Source of the DNA: Elusimicrobiota bacterium
GTDB taxonomy: Bacteria > Elusimicrobiota > Elusimicrobia > UBA1565 > UBA9628
Assembly (NCBI GenBank): GCA_028871595.1
Contig: JAGWMT010000182.1
Span: 1 to 6,516 of the forward strand
DNA: 6,516 nt
Reading direction: 5' to 3'
This document shows, one piece after another, positions 1 to 5,940 of the stretch (position 1 is the stretch's first letter; every line of letters starts with the position of its first letter). The position numbers and the translations under genes were made by a program. Below the pieces are notes generated by a model. It was not told the origin of the DNA. It did not search any database and saw nothing but the letters and a program-made list of their open reading frames with translations.

Positions 1-387
1 TTCATGGCCGTGATGGGTCTATTGTTCGCGTGCGCTCCGGGCTTCTTTCTAGGCCTTTACGGCGCCGGGGCCGATGTGATCCGTCTGGGAATCCCTTTGT
101 TGTATTGCAGCGCGGCGTTCCAGATGTTCGACGGCGCGCAGGCCGTGCTCACCGGCGCCCTGCGCGGCCTGGGCGAGACGCGGCGGCCGCTCCTGTTCAA
201 CTTGATCGGCCATTGGCTGATCGGCCTGCCCATCGGCGCGTGGCTGACCTTCCGCCGCGGCTGGGGCGCCACCGGGCTGTGGGTGGGGCTGACCGCGGGG
301 CTGATGGCGGTGGCGTCGCTCCTGTGGCGGGACTGGGCGCGCCTCGCCGCGGCGCTCGGCGATTCTCCCGCCGCCTCGGCGCCCTGA
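1..387 (+). CDS. MATE-family multidrug/Na+ exporter, C-terminal fragment (5' end outside window)
   Basis: The reading frame is open from base 1 and ends at TGA 385-387, giving the last 128 residues of a longer protein; the Met at base 4 is internal. The fragment is strongly hydrophobic, with about four membrane segments (roughly residues 3-22, 27-50, 64-83 and 88-106). It carries the MATE/NorM C-terminal signature: a GALRGLGETRRPLLFN-like loop, then NLIGHWLIGLPIGAWL, then GATGLWVGLTAGL, and a short cytoplasmic Ala-rich tail. MATE proteins are inner-membrane antiporters that expel cationic drugs or metabolites using Na+ or H+ gradients; the substrate cannot be told here. A full protein is usually about 450 residues, so roughly 70% lies to the left. 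It converges on the hydrolase gene, with only 9 bases between the two stop codons. The family call is secure; the subfamily is not. Confidence 0.88.
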   Translation, partial: FMAVMGLLFACAPGFFLGLYGAGADVIRLGIPLLYCSAAFQMFDGAQAVLTGALRGLGETRRPLLFNLIGHWLIGLPIGAWLTFRRGWGATGLWVGLTAGLMAVASLLWRDWARLAAALGDSPAASAP

Positions 388-388
388 G

Positions 389-410
389 CCCGGACGCTAC
401 CGCGTCCGGG
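389..410. terminator. Perfect hairpin between convergent genes, possible bidirectional terminator
   Basis: Bases 389-397 (CCCGGACGC) and 402-410 (GCGTCCGGG) form a perfect 9-bp GC-rich stem around a 4-base loop (TACC). It begins one base after the MATE stop codon and covers the stop codon and last residues of the converging hydrolase gene. The position suits a bidirectional terminator or an mRNA 3'-end stabiliser. Neither side has a T-tract, so it is not a canonical intrinsic terminator. Confidence 0.4.
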
Positions 411-1722
411 ACCAGTCGAAGAACGCCTTCGCGCCTTTCGGGAGGAACACCGCCTTGTGGCCGCCGGGAAGGACGATTTCCTGGGTCACGCCCGGCACCT
501 GGAACAGCGCGGCGTTCCGTCTCACGGCTTCCAGCGGAAGGAAGATGTCGCCCTCGGCCAGGCTGAACAGGACGCGCGAACCCGCGAACCCGCGTTTGAT
601 CTCCTCAGGAGAAGGATACCGCTGGCCCGGGTGGGGCGCGGCGTCCATGGCCTCGATGACATCCTGGCGCCAGGTCCCGTCGCGGCCGATGGCCTGGAGC
701 ATCCAGCATTCGTCCAGCATCCAGTCTTCTTCGTATGGAATTTCGGCGGCGGCTCTCCGCGCGAGGGTGGCATCGGTGAAACCGGGCGTGGTCATCGGGT
801 TGGAGAGGATGTAGTTCAGGAAGTTGGAGCCGCCTTCCTCCGCGACGAAGGCCGCGAGCGCGTCCCGCTCCGCGCTCAGGAGGAGGTCGAGCTTGGCCTC
901 GAGCTTCTTTTCCCAATCGCCGTCTTCCCCGTGGCCGAGGTAGCTCCACAGGAAATGAGCGGAGTTCGGGTCCAGTCCCTTCTCGGCGAAGCGGCGGCGC
1001 AGGTCCAGGATCCGGGGGAGCAGGTCGGGGCGGCTTTTCTTCAACTGAAGGTTCAGCTCCTTCTGCTTGGCGCGCCGGGCGGTGAACTGCTCCAGAAAAT
1101 CCCCGTGCGGCATGGCCGCCGAGGAGAAGCAGATGCCTTTCGGACGCCGGACGATGCCGGGCAGACCCATGTAGTGCATGCCGACCATGCCGCCGTAGCT
1201 TTGGGCGATCATGAAGAATTCCTCGCCGGGCAGGACGGCCTGCAGGACTTCCTGGTGGTCGCGGGCGATATGGCTGGAATCGAAGTAACGGGCGATGATC
1301 TCCGGGCGGGAGCGCGGATCATCGAGATTCAGGGGCGCGGAATAGCCGTCGGTGCCGCGCTGGTCCAGGATCAGGACGCGGAAGTGTTTCGAGAGCTCGC
1401 CCAGGTAATCGGGCTTGGCGGAGCGCGAAGCCGCGTAGTCGAAATCGTATGGGCGGTAGCCGGAGGAGGCCATGCCCGGGCCCCCGTTCACGACGACCAG
1501 CAGCGGGTGGGACGAATCCGACGCGGACGTTCCCGCCGCCGGAATCAGGCGGTAGAAGATCTCGAGACGGGGCCCTTCCGGGCGCGTGTAGTCGAAGGGG
1601 ACCGGGACGAAGCCGCGGCGCTCGACCGAGTGGCGGACGACGGAACGGTCCACGGGCTTGAACGGGACGGCGCGGAGTTCGTCCAGAGACGGTTCACGGA
1701 GCCAGGGAATGGGGCCTTTCAT
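397..1722 (-). CDS. Proline iminopeptidase-like alpha/beta hydrolase (peptidase family S33)
   Basis: This is a 441-residue cytoplasmic protein; no signal peptide is seen. S33 proline iminopeptidases release N-terminal proline from peptides. Visible landmarks are the oxyanion-hole motif NGGPG at residues 79-83 after a hydrophobic strand, LDQRGTDGYSAP at 119-130, the nucleophile elbow AQSYGGM with Ser175, the acid in EGD (Asp392), and the catalytic His422 in PGGH. A helical cap lies between about 190 and 375. The length fits the larger (about 430 aa) prolyl-aminopeptidase group. The start was chosen at 1722 because a GGAGG lies 7 nt upstream and the ATG overlaps the trmJ stop as ATGA; the open frame continues to 2319, but that part only shadows trmJ. 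The gene is the second of a coupled pair with trmJ. Family and fold are sure; the substrate is inferred, and some S33 members are esterases or other hydrolases. Confidence 0.88.
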   Translation of the reverse strand: MKGPIPWLREPSLDELRAVPFKPVDRSVVRHSVERRGFVPVPFDYTRPEGPRLEIFYRLIPAAGTSASDSSHPLLVVVNGGPGMASSGYRPYDFDYAASRSAKPDYLGELSKHFRVLILDQRGTDGYSAPLNLDDPRSRPEIIARYFDSSHIARDHQEVLQAVLPGEEFFMIAQSYGGMVGMHYMGLPGIVRRPKGICFSSAAMPHGDFLEQFTARRAKQKELNLQLKKSRPDLLPRILDLRRRFAEKGLDPNSAHFLWSYLGHGEDGDWEKKLEAKLDLLLSAERDALAAFVAEEGGSNFLNYILSNPMTTPGFTDATLARRAAAEIPYEEDWMLDECWMLQAIGRDGTWRQDVIEAMDAAPHPGQRYPSPEEIKRGFAGSRVLFSLAEGDIFLPLEAVRRNAALFQVPGVTQEIVLPGGHKAVFLPKGAKAFFDWSRTR

Positions 1723-2438
1723 TTCGGGACCTCCGGGGAGCGGCGCGCGGACTTGCGTTGAGCGGCCGGCGCGGACAATTCGCTCATCACGGCGAAGAGG
1801 AGGTCGAAATCCTCGTCGTCGAGGCGCAGACGGTAGAGCATTTGACGTATGCGCTGCAGGCGTCCGGCGGTGAAGCGCGGCGCGGCGGTCAAGCGCGGCT
1901 CCAGGAAGTCCCAGAGCCCCAGCATCCGGTCCACCGACGCGACGGCCCGCTCCTGGTTGCTTCCCGCGGCGGGGGCGGGCGCGGTCAGGGAGAACAGCGC
2001 GATCGCGGCGGCCTGGCCGAGGTTCAGGCTGAGGCCCTCGGCGCAGGGGATGCGCGCCAGGTACGGGCACAGCGCCGACTCCTCCCGGGTCAAGCCGTTC
2101 GATTCCCGTCCGAACACCAGCGCGGTCCGGCCCGGCAGCGCGGGGGCCGCGGGAAGCGAGAATTCCGTTTGACGCAGGACGGTGGGGCGGCGGCTGAAGG
2201 CGACCGCCGTGTCGCAGCCGCGCAGGGCGTCCCGCAGCGAGGGCGCGACGCGCGCCCGGTCCAGGATGTCCAGGGCGGCCGCCCCCGTCTTGCGCGCCTC
2301 GGCGGGAGGAGACGTCCACGGCACGCCGACGATCGCCAGGTCCGAGACGCCGAAGCAGAGCATGGCCCGCGCCGTGAAGCCGACGTTGCGCGGGTTCTCC
2401 GGACCCACCAGAACGACGCGGAAGGAGGACGCGGTCAT
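1719..2438 (-). CDS. trmJ: TrmJ-type SpoU/TrmH RNA 2'-O-methyltransferase
   Basis: This 239-residue protein resembles TrmJ, which uses S-adenosylmethionine to methylate the 2'-hydroxyl of tRNA position 32 in E. coli. It has the three SpoU-family motifs: motif 1 NPRNVGFTARAM (residues 15-26) with its Asn/Arg, motif 2 LVFGRESNGLTREE (107-120), and motif 3 LSLNLGQAAAIALF (136-149), which form the trefoil-knot SAM pocket. The C-terminal extension (about 165-225), with FTAGRLQRIRQMLYRLRL and a DEDFDLL stretch, matches the TrmJ tail rather than TrmL or RlmB. The start is the ATG at 2438; a further upstream in-frame ATG at 2537 would run across the divergent promoter and into the opposite gene. There is no Shine-Dalgarno; the TATCCT hexamer 10 nt upstream implies a very short or absent leader. 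The stop overlaps the hydrolase start by four bases. The family is secure; the tRNA target is inferred. Confidence 0.87.
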   Translation of the reverse strand: MTASSFRVVLVGPENPRNVGFTARAMLCFGVSDLAIVGVPWTSPPAEARKTGAAALDILDRARVAPSLRDALRGCDTAVAFSRRPTVLRQTEFSLPAAPALPGRTALVFGRESNGLTREESALCPYLARIPCAEGLSLNLGQAAAIALFSLTAPAPAAGSNQERAVASVDRMLGLWDFLEPRLTAAPRFTAGRLQRIRQMLYRLRLDDEDFDLLFAVMSELSAPAAQRKSARRSPEVPK

Positions 2439-2441
2439 CTC

Positions 2442-2483
2442 AGGAGAGAGGATACACGAATTCGGGAATTGATATCCTCTCCT
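2442..2483. promoter_or_regulatory. Divergent promoter region with quasi-palindromic TATCCT -10-like elements
   Basis: Bases 2442-2454 (AGGAGAGAGGATA) and 2473-2483 (TATCCTCTCCT) are inverted copies differing by a 2-base indel, with an AT-rich centre that includes GAATTC. Each arm presents TATCCT reading outward. On the - strand (2454 to 2449) it ends 10 nt before the trmJ ATG; on the + strand (2473-2478) it ends 6 nt before the GTG at 2485, and the + copy has an extended -10 (TGA before TATCCT). No good -35 is seen and neither gene has an SD, so both transcripts are probably leaderless or nearly so. A dimeric regulator site is an alternative reading of the symmetry. Confidence 0.5.
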
Positions 2484-2484
2484 C

Positions 2485-2787
2485 GTGGCCAAGAAAATCG
2501 CTTCTCCCAAAGCCGTTCGTCCCGCCTGCAAGCCCATCGTGGATTATCCGCGGGAGGGCGAGATCGTGCGCCCCGGGCATTACTCCATCCGTTTGACCGC
2601 GGCCGGCGCCGGCCAGGTTCAGGCGCGCTTGAACGCGGGAGAGTGGAGCGACTGCCGGGAGGCCGTCGGGCACCATTGGTTCGATTGGACGCCGGTCGTG
2701 GGGCCCGTCCTCATCGAGGCCCGCGCCCGGATCGGGAAGGGGCGCTGGACGGCCGCGCCCGCCCGTGCCTGCGTCGTCTCGGCCTAA
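2485..2787 (+). CDS. Small conserved-type protein with an Ig-like/E-set beta-sandwich domain, function unknown
   Basis: This 100-residue protein starts with GTG and ends at TAA 2785-2787. After a basic N-terminus (AKKIASPK), residues 17-98 look like a single immunoglobulin-like beta-sandwich. The segment has the alternating strand pattern IVDYPREGEIVRPGHYSIRL, then a VQARLNAGEWSDCRE hairpin, the aromatic motif HHWFDW (63-68), and GPVLIEARARIGKGRW. This kind of 'sequence before G-E-W ... W-x-D-W' layout occurs in accessory Ig/E-set domains that mediate binding, such as the dimerisation domain of molybdopterin oxidoreductases; here the domain stands alone. There is no signal peptide or membrane segment, and Cys16, Cys57 and Cys96 are the only cysteines. 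No SD precedes the GTG; a TATCCT lies 6 nt upstream. It diverges from trmJ and converges on the HNH gene with an 18-nt gap. The gene is convincing; its role is unknown. Confidence 0.75.
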   Translation: MAKKIASPKAVRPACKPIVDYPREGEIVRPGHYSIRLTAAGAGQVQARLNAGEWSDCREAVGHHWFDWTPVVGPVLIEARARIGKGRWTAAPARACVVSA

Positions 2788-2805
2788 ACCTTTTCGTCCG
2801 TCATC

Positions 2806-3519
2806 TCACCGGCTCGAGACCTGGATGATCTTCCGCGCCATGTCGGAGACGGTGAACCAGTCGTAGATCTGCTTCACCGCGTCGGCCTGGGTGATGCTCC
2901 CGGCCTTCATCTGCAGATAGAGCTGCTCCTCCAGCTTGTCCTTGCCCTCGCTGCCGTCCGGGGAGCCCGGAGCGTGGGGCTGGGGCCAGATGTTGTCGAC
3001 CGAGCTGTCGCCGCCGATGGCCAGCGGGATCAGGTGGTCGAACTCGAAGCCGGACCAAGCGCTCTGCAGGACCCCGTAATGAGCGGCAATGTCGGTTTTC
3101 ATCTGAAAAGTCACCATCCGGTTGCAGTAAGGGATGTGCTCCGCGTAGCGGTATTCCTTGAAGTTCGGATCGGAGGACGTGCACAGGTGTCCCGGCGTGA
3201 AGGACGAGTCGGGCGAGACCCGGGCGGCCAGGATGGAGGGCGCGGCGGACTGGACGGAGAACGTCGGGCTCCAGCCGCGGCCGTCGGGAAACTGCTCGTC
3301 TTCCGCCGCCGACGCGGCGGCGCCCTTCATGTCGGTGATCGCCTTCGCGGCGGCGGCCTTTTGAGCCACGACCTCCGAGGCGGATATGGCGACCGCGGCG
3401 TTCGCGGTGAGAAAGAACTGGGCGTCGGCGGCGGGGACGGCGGCGCGGGCGGCGCCGGACAGAAGCGCGGCCGCGAGGGTGATCCAGCCGGCGTGGGAGC
3501 CGGCGCGCTTCAGCGTCAT
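2806..3519 (-). CDS. Secreted HNH endonuclease-family protein
   Basis: This is a 237-residue protein. Residues 1-26 form a Sec signal peptide (basic MTLKRAGSHAGW, hydrophobic LAAALLSG, then ARA before AVPA). An Ala/Glu-rich probably helical spacer (about 30-75) follows, then the domain. The core shows SFTPGHLCT (106-113), an RYxxxxxYCNR segment with Cys132, the ββα-metal signature FEFDHLIPLAIGG (158-170) with Asp161-His162, NIWPQPH (176-182), and KDKLEEQLYLQMKAGSIT (193-210). This arrangement, DHLIPLxxGG, N-LWP-P, then KDxLE, is that of a widespread small HNH family often carrying a leader; the metal ligands are probably His162 and residues of the NIWPQPH loop. The start at 3519 has an excellent SD, AAGGAGG 4 nt upstream; an ATG 27 nt further out lacks one. 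Secretion would place the nuclease in the periplasm or outside, suggesting DNA degradation for nutrition, uptake or competition. No immunity gene is evident. Activity is inferred. Confidence 0.82.
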   Translation of the reverse strand: MTLKRAGSHAGWITLAAALLSGAARAAVPAADAQFFLTANAAVAISASEVVAQKAAAAKAITDMKGAAASAAEDEQFPDGRGWSPTFSVQSAAPSILAARVSPDSSFTPGHLCTSSDPNFKEYRYAEHIPYCNRMVTFQMKTDIAAHYGVLQSAWSGFEFDHLIPLAIGGDSSVDNIWPQPHAPGSPDGSEGKDKLEEQLYLQMKAGSITQADAVKQIYDWFTVSDMARKIIQVSSR

Positions 3520-3602
3520 ACGTCCTCCTTGGTCTAGTGCGGACATTCTGAGCGGTGCGGAGGCCCAAAAGAACCAGAGGAAACGAGCCGTCGTCGGCCG
3601 TC

Positions 3603-3752
3603 TCCCCTGGCCGCTCCGGATTAAGGTCCGGAGGTGGATGCTCCCCGGCCAATCCCGGGGACTACAAGGTCATGACCAGTATAGTCTGATGGGCCCACGT
3701 CGCGAGGGTCCAAAGACCTACGGATGCGTAGGTCTAAAGTACCAGATGGGGT
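3603..3752. ncRNA. Candidate structured RNA in the topA-HNH gap (unidentified family, strand uncertain)
   Basis: The 242-bp gap between topA and the HNH gene (3520-3761) has no plausible ORF and is about 56% G+C over 3661-3760, visibly lower than the flanking genes. It contains successive inverted repeats: 3614-3620/3627-3633 (7 bp), 3642-3648/3655-3661 (7 bp), 3660-3664/3682-3686 (5 bp, with an inner 3-bp stem), 3690-3696/3706-3712 (7 bp with one G-U when read on +), and 3714-3722/3727-3735 (9 bp, perfect). An alternative long hairpin pairs 3603-3613 with 3646-3651 and 3657-3661, excluding the second stem, and a possible closing stem joins 3604-3610 to 3742-3751. Mutually exclusive pairings suit a switch. 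The G-U pair favours the + strand, but both flanking genes run on -, where it would be a topA 3' UTR or the HNH leader. It matches no RNA family I recognise. Confidence 0.42.
3714..3735 (-). terminator. Possible topA transcription terminator hairpin
   Basis: A perfect 9-bp stem (AGACCTACG/CGTAGGTCT) with a 4-base loop lies 27 nt downstream of the topA stop codon. Read on the - strand it is followed by TTGG after the closing TCT, giving only a weak U-tract. It may act as a terminator, or it may simply be one arm of the larger structured element. Confidence 0.25.
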
Positions 3753-3761
3753 GGAGCCCGA

Positions 3762-5570
3762 TCAAGAGGCGGGAGCGCGCGGCGGGGGGGATTTTTTAGG
3801 GGGGCGAGGTATCAGGGGGTCGTACCAAAGACCGGCGCGGCGCGCCAGCGCGACGACGGCGAAGCTGGCCTCCGTCACCACCTTTTCCCAATCCGATTCG
3901 CCGCGCGCGATCTTGTCCAGGTCGTCCTCGAGCCGGGCGGTGTAGTCCAGGTCGATGAAGTTGCCGCCGTAGTGGCGGACGAGGAAATCCGTGACGTTCA
4001 ACCCCAGTTCCGTGGCGTGGAGCTTGCGTTTGAGCTCGCGGACATAGCCCCGCTCCAGGATCACGCGCATGATCGCCGCGTAGGTGGACGGCCGGCCGAT
4101 GCCTTCGGACTCCAGCTTCTTGATCAGCGACGCCTGCGTGTAGCGCGGCGGCGGCTTCGTGGAGCGCTTCAACGCTTCGAGGTCGAGAAGGTGAAGCGCG
4201 TCGCCCGGGTTCAGCAGGGGCAGCTCGCCGTCGCTCTCGTCGTCGTCGGCCTCGTCGCCGGCCTTCGGCCCTTTCTTCTTCGCCTCCTCGGTGGCGTCCT
4301 CGCCGGTCAGCTTGCGCCAGCCGTCGAAGAGGAGGACCTTGCCCTTGGCCTGGAAGATTCCCATCGGAACCGCCGCGCCCTTCTCCGTTTTCCATGTTCC
4401 CGGCGCGCAGGCCACGTCGATGGTCGTGATCTGGTCGCGTCCGGCGGTCATCTGGCAGGCGATGAAGCGCTGCCAGATCAAGCGGTAGAGCTTTCCCGCG
4501 TCCCCGCCGCCCTGAGCGTCGGCGCCCGTCTCCGGGTGGGTGGGACGGATGGCCTCGTGGGCCTCCTGGGCGTTGGCGGCCTTCGTCGCGTGGACCACGG
4601 GCGCCTTCGGAAGGTATTCCGGCGGGAAGTCCTTCTTGATCACCGCGCGCGCCTCGGCCAGGGCCTCGGGCGACAAGGCGGTGGAGTCGGTGCGGTGGTA
4701 GGTGATTTTCCCGTCCTCGAACAGGGACTGGAGAAGCTTCATCGTCGCGTCGGGGTTGAGCCCCAGGCGCACGGACGCGGCCTGCTGGACCGTCGCCGTC
4801 GTGAAGGGAGGCGGGGCGTTGCGCGCGGAGTCGCGCCGGTCGCAGGACAGGACCACCCACGGCACCGTTTTCGCCCACGCCGCCGTCTTCTCGGCCAGCG
4901 CGGGGTCGCGCAGACGCTGGCCGAGGGGGTGATCCTTCCATGTGATCAATTTCGCGGTGAACGGCGGCGGAGCCCCTTCCTTCGCGAGTTTCGCCGACAG
5001 GACGAAGTAGTCCACGACGCTGTGCTTGCGGATGTCCCGCTCCCGGTCGGCCACCAGGCGGAGCGCGACGGACTGCACGCGTCCGGCCGAGCGCGCGTCC
5101 TTGGACACTTGACGCAGCGTCGGGCTGACCACCCAGCCCACGACGCGGTCCAGCACGCGCCGCGCCTGCTGGGCGTCCACCAGGCGCTGGTCGAGGGGGC
5201 GCACGTTCTCCATGGCCTTCTTCACCGCGTCCTTGGTGATGGAGTGGAAGACCACGCGGCCGTAAGGGCGCTCGCCGAGGAGCCGGCTGACGTGCCAGGC
5301 GATGGCTTCGCCCTCGCGGTCGGGGTCGGTGGCGAGGAGGACCTCGTCGGCCTTTTTCGCCAGGGCGCTGAGCTCCTGGATGTGGCGCGAGGAGCGCTCC
5401 AGCGCCACGTAGGTGGGCGTGATTTTTCCGCCCTCGAACTTGACCGCCAGGTCGCCGGTCGAAGGCAGGTCGCGCACGTGCCCGAAAGACGCGGCCACGC
5501 GGTACTCGGGGCCCAGGAAGCCCTTGATCTTGCCGACCTTGTTGGGCGACTCGACGACGACCAGCTTCAT
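3762..5570 (-). CDS. topA: DNA topoisomerase I (type IA), short form without zinc ribbons
   Basis: This 602-residue enzyme relaxes negative supercoils by cutting one strand through a 5'-phosphotyrosine. An N-terminal Toprim domain holds Glu7 (VVVESPNK) and the acidic triad in TDPDREGE (Asp82, Asp84, Glu86). The toroid and active-site domains follow: QQARRVLDRVVGW (134-146), SAGRVQSVALRL (161-172), catalytic Tyr291 with Arg293 in KITYHRTDS (288-296; His replaces the usual Met), QEAHEAIRPTH (335-345), and QASLIKKLESEGIGRPSTYA (479-498). The core closes with LDYTARLEDDLDKIARGESDWEKV. An acidic insertion (about 436-449) is unusual. The C-terminal Cys4 zinc ribbons found in many homologues (E. coli is 865 aa) are absent; the protein ends in a Pro/Lys-rich tail, PRPPKKSPPPRAPAS. 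The start is the ATG at 5570, overlapping the upstream stop as ATGA with no clear SD, so translation is probably coupled to the upstream gene. Confidence 0.96.
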   Translation of the reverse strand: MKLVVVESPNKVGKIKGFLGPEYRVAASFGHVRDLPSTGDLAVKFEGGKITPTYVALERSSRHIQELSALAKKADEVLLATDPDREGEAIAWHVSRLLGERPYGRVVFHSITKDAVKKAMENVRPLDQRLVDAQQARRVLDRVVGWVVSPTLRQVSKDARSAGRVQSVALRLVADRERDIRKHSVVDYFVLSAKLAKEGAPPPFTAKLITWKDHPLGQRLRDPALAEKTAAWAKTVPWVVLSCDRRDSARNAPPPFTTATVQQAASVRLGLNPDATMKLLQSLFEDGKITYHRTDSTALSPEALAEARAVIKKDFPPEYLPKAPVVHATKAANAQEAHEAIRPTHPETGADAQGGGDAGKLYRLIWQRFIACQMTAGRDQITTIDVACAPGTWKTEKGAAVPMGIFQAKGKVLLFDGWRKLTGEDATEEAKKKGPKAGDEADDDESDGELPLLNPGDALHLLDLEALKRSTKPPPRYTQASLIKKLESEGIGRPSTYAAIMRVILERGYVRELKRKLHATELGLNVTDFLVRHYGGNFIDLDYTARLEDDLDKIARGESDWEKVVTEASFAVVALARRAGLWYDPLIPRPPKKSPPPRAPAS

Positions 5571-5923
5571 CGCAGGTCGATCTCGAGGCGGTAGAGGGTC
5601 TCGCCGTCGCCGGCGTCCTCGGGCTCGACGAACCGCACGCGGGAGCCGAAGCGGCCCCGGTAGAAACCGCGCGAGGACTCGGTCGCCCGCACGTACAAGG
5701 TGCGGACGCCGGCGGCGCGCGGAGGCGAAGCGGAAGGGGGGAGCGCGGGGAGGGGCGCCGCGGCGGGAATCGCCGCCGCGAGAACTGGGGCCAGGGGCGT
5801 CATTCCCAGCGCCGCGGGCGCGGCGGCGGCGGCAGCGATGTCCGGGAGGCGGACGGGTTCTCCCATGAACAGCGCCGCCCGCGCGGGGAAGGCGAAGGCG
5901 AGGAGGGCCGCGGCGAGCTTCAT
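5567..5923 (-). CDS. Small secreted Ala/Pro-rich protein of unknown function, coupled to topA
   Basis: The product is 118 residues. Residues 1-16 (MKLAAALLAFAFPARA) are a typical Sec signal peptide with an AxA cleavage site. Residues 25-72 form a low-complexity Ala/Pro linker, and 73-118 form a small basic-then-acidic domain, VRTLYVRATESSRGFYRGRFGSRV followed by EDAGDGETLYRLEIDLR, that could be two or three beta strands. I do not recognise the domain. The stop codon overlaps the topA start by four bases (ATGA), so the two are almost certainly one operon, and the topA start has no strong SD of its own. No SD precedes the ATG at 5923; instead TACGAT ends 6 nt upstream, inside a 12-bp palindrome. 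The Ala-rich composition raises some doubt, but the signal peptide, coupling and non-random C-terminus favour a real gene. Confidence 0.7.
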   Translation of the reverse strand: MKLAAALLAFAFPARAALFMGEPVRLPDIAAAAAAPAALGMTPLAPVLAAAIPAAAPLPALPPSASPPRAAGVRTLYVRATESSRGFYRGRFGSRVRFVEPEDAGDGETLYRLEIDLR

Positions 5924-5928
5924 GGTCC

Positions 5929-5940
5929 GATCGTACGATC
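5929..5940. promoter_or_regulatory. 12-bp palindrome overlapping a -10-like hexamer
   Basis: GATCGTACGATC is a perfect 12-bp palindrome ending 5 nt before the start codon at 5923 on the - strand. It contains TACGAT (5935 to 5930, - strand), a 4/6 match to TATAAT, placed 6 nt before the ATG, as for the + strand gene at 2485. It may be the operon promoter with a leaderless start, an operator, or both. A 12-bp palindrome is short enough to be chance. Confidence 0.35.

Noticed and set aside
1723..2319. N-terminal extension of the hydrolase to a 640-residue protein
   Set aside because: The extra part is an out-of-frame shadow of trmJ; a strong SD and ATGA overlap support the start at 1722.
457..2828. 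Two long + strand open frames (434 and 356 codons) opposite the hydrolase and trmJ
   Set aside because: Low-complexity Arg/Gly-rich translations mirror the - strand genes, which have clear catalytic motifs.
3520..3546. Upstream ATG at 3546 as the HNH gene start
   Set aside because: It lacks an SD and would put nine residues ahead of a normal signal peptide, whereas the ATG at 3519 has AAGGAGG at ideal spacing.
3571..3600. RNase P-like GAGGAAA string
   Set aside because: The following GUCCGGGCU-type sequence and the matching 3' ACAGAA region are absent.
3656..3700. Group I intron P7-like pairing (GACTA ... TATAGTC)
   Set aside because: Only 17 bases separate the two strands, too few for the P3 strand and P8 hairpin, and the whole element is shorter than usual group I introns with no other core elements recognised.
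3719..3726. ACGGAT in a hairpin loop, as in the TwoAYGGAY RNA motif
   Set aside because: Only one loop has the sequence; the motif needs it in two terminal loops.
3686..3740. Hammerhead-like ribozyme order: CTGATG, a stem, AAAG, a second stem
   Set aside because: The essential core bases are not matched (A9 and the G of GAAA are missing), and no stem I forms between the sequence before CTGATG and that after the second stem.
3972..5594. 540-codon open frame on the + strand antisense to topA
   Set aside because: It is explained by high GC in codon third positions of topA. Its protein is Arg/Gly/Val-rich with no domain, and it conflicts with a certain gene.
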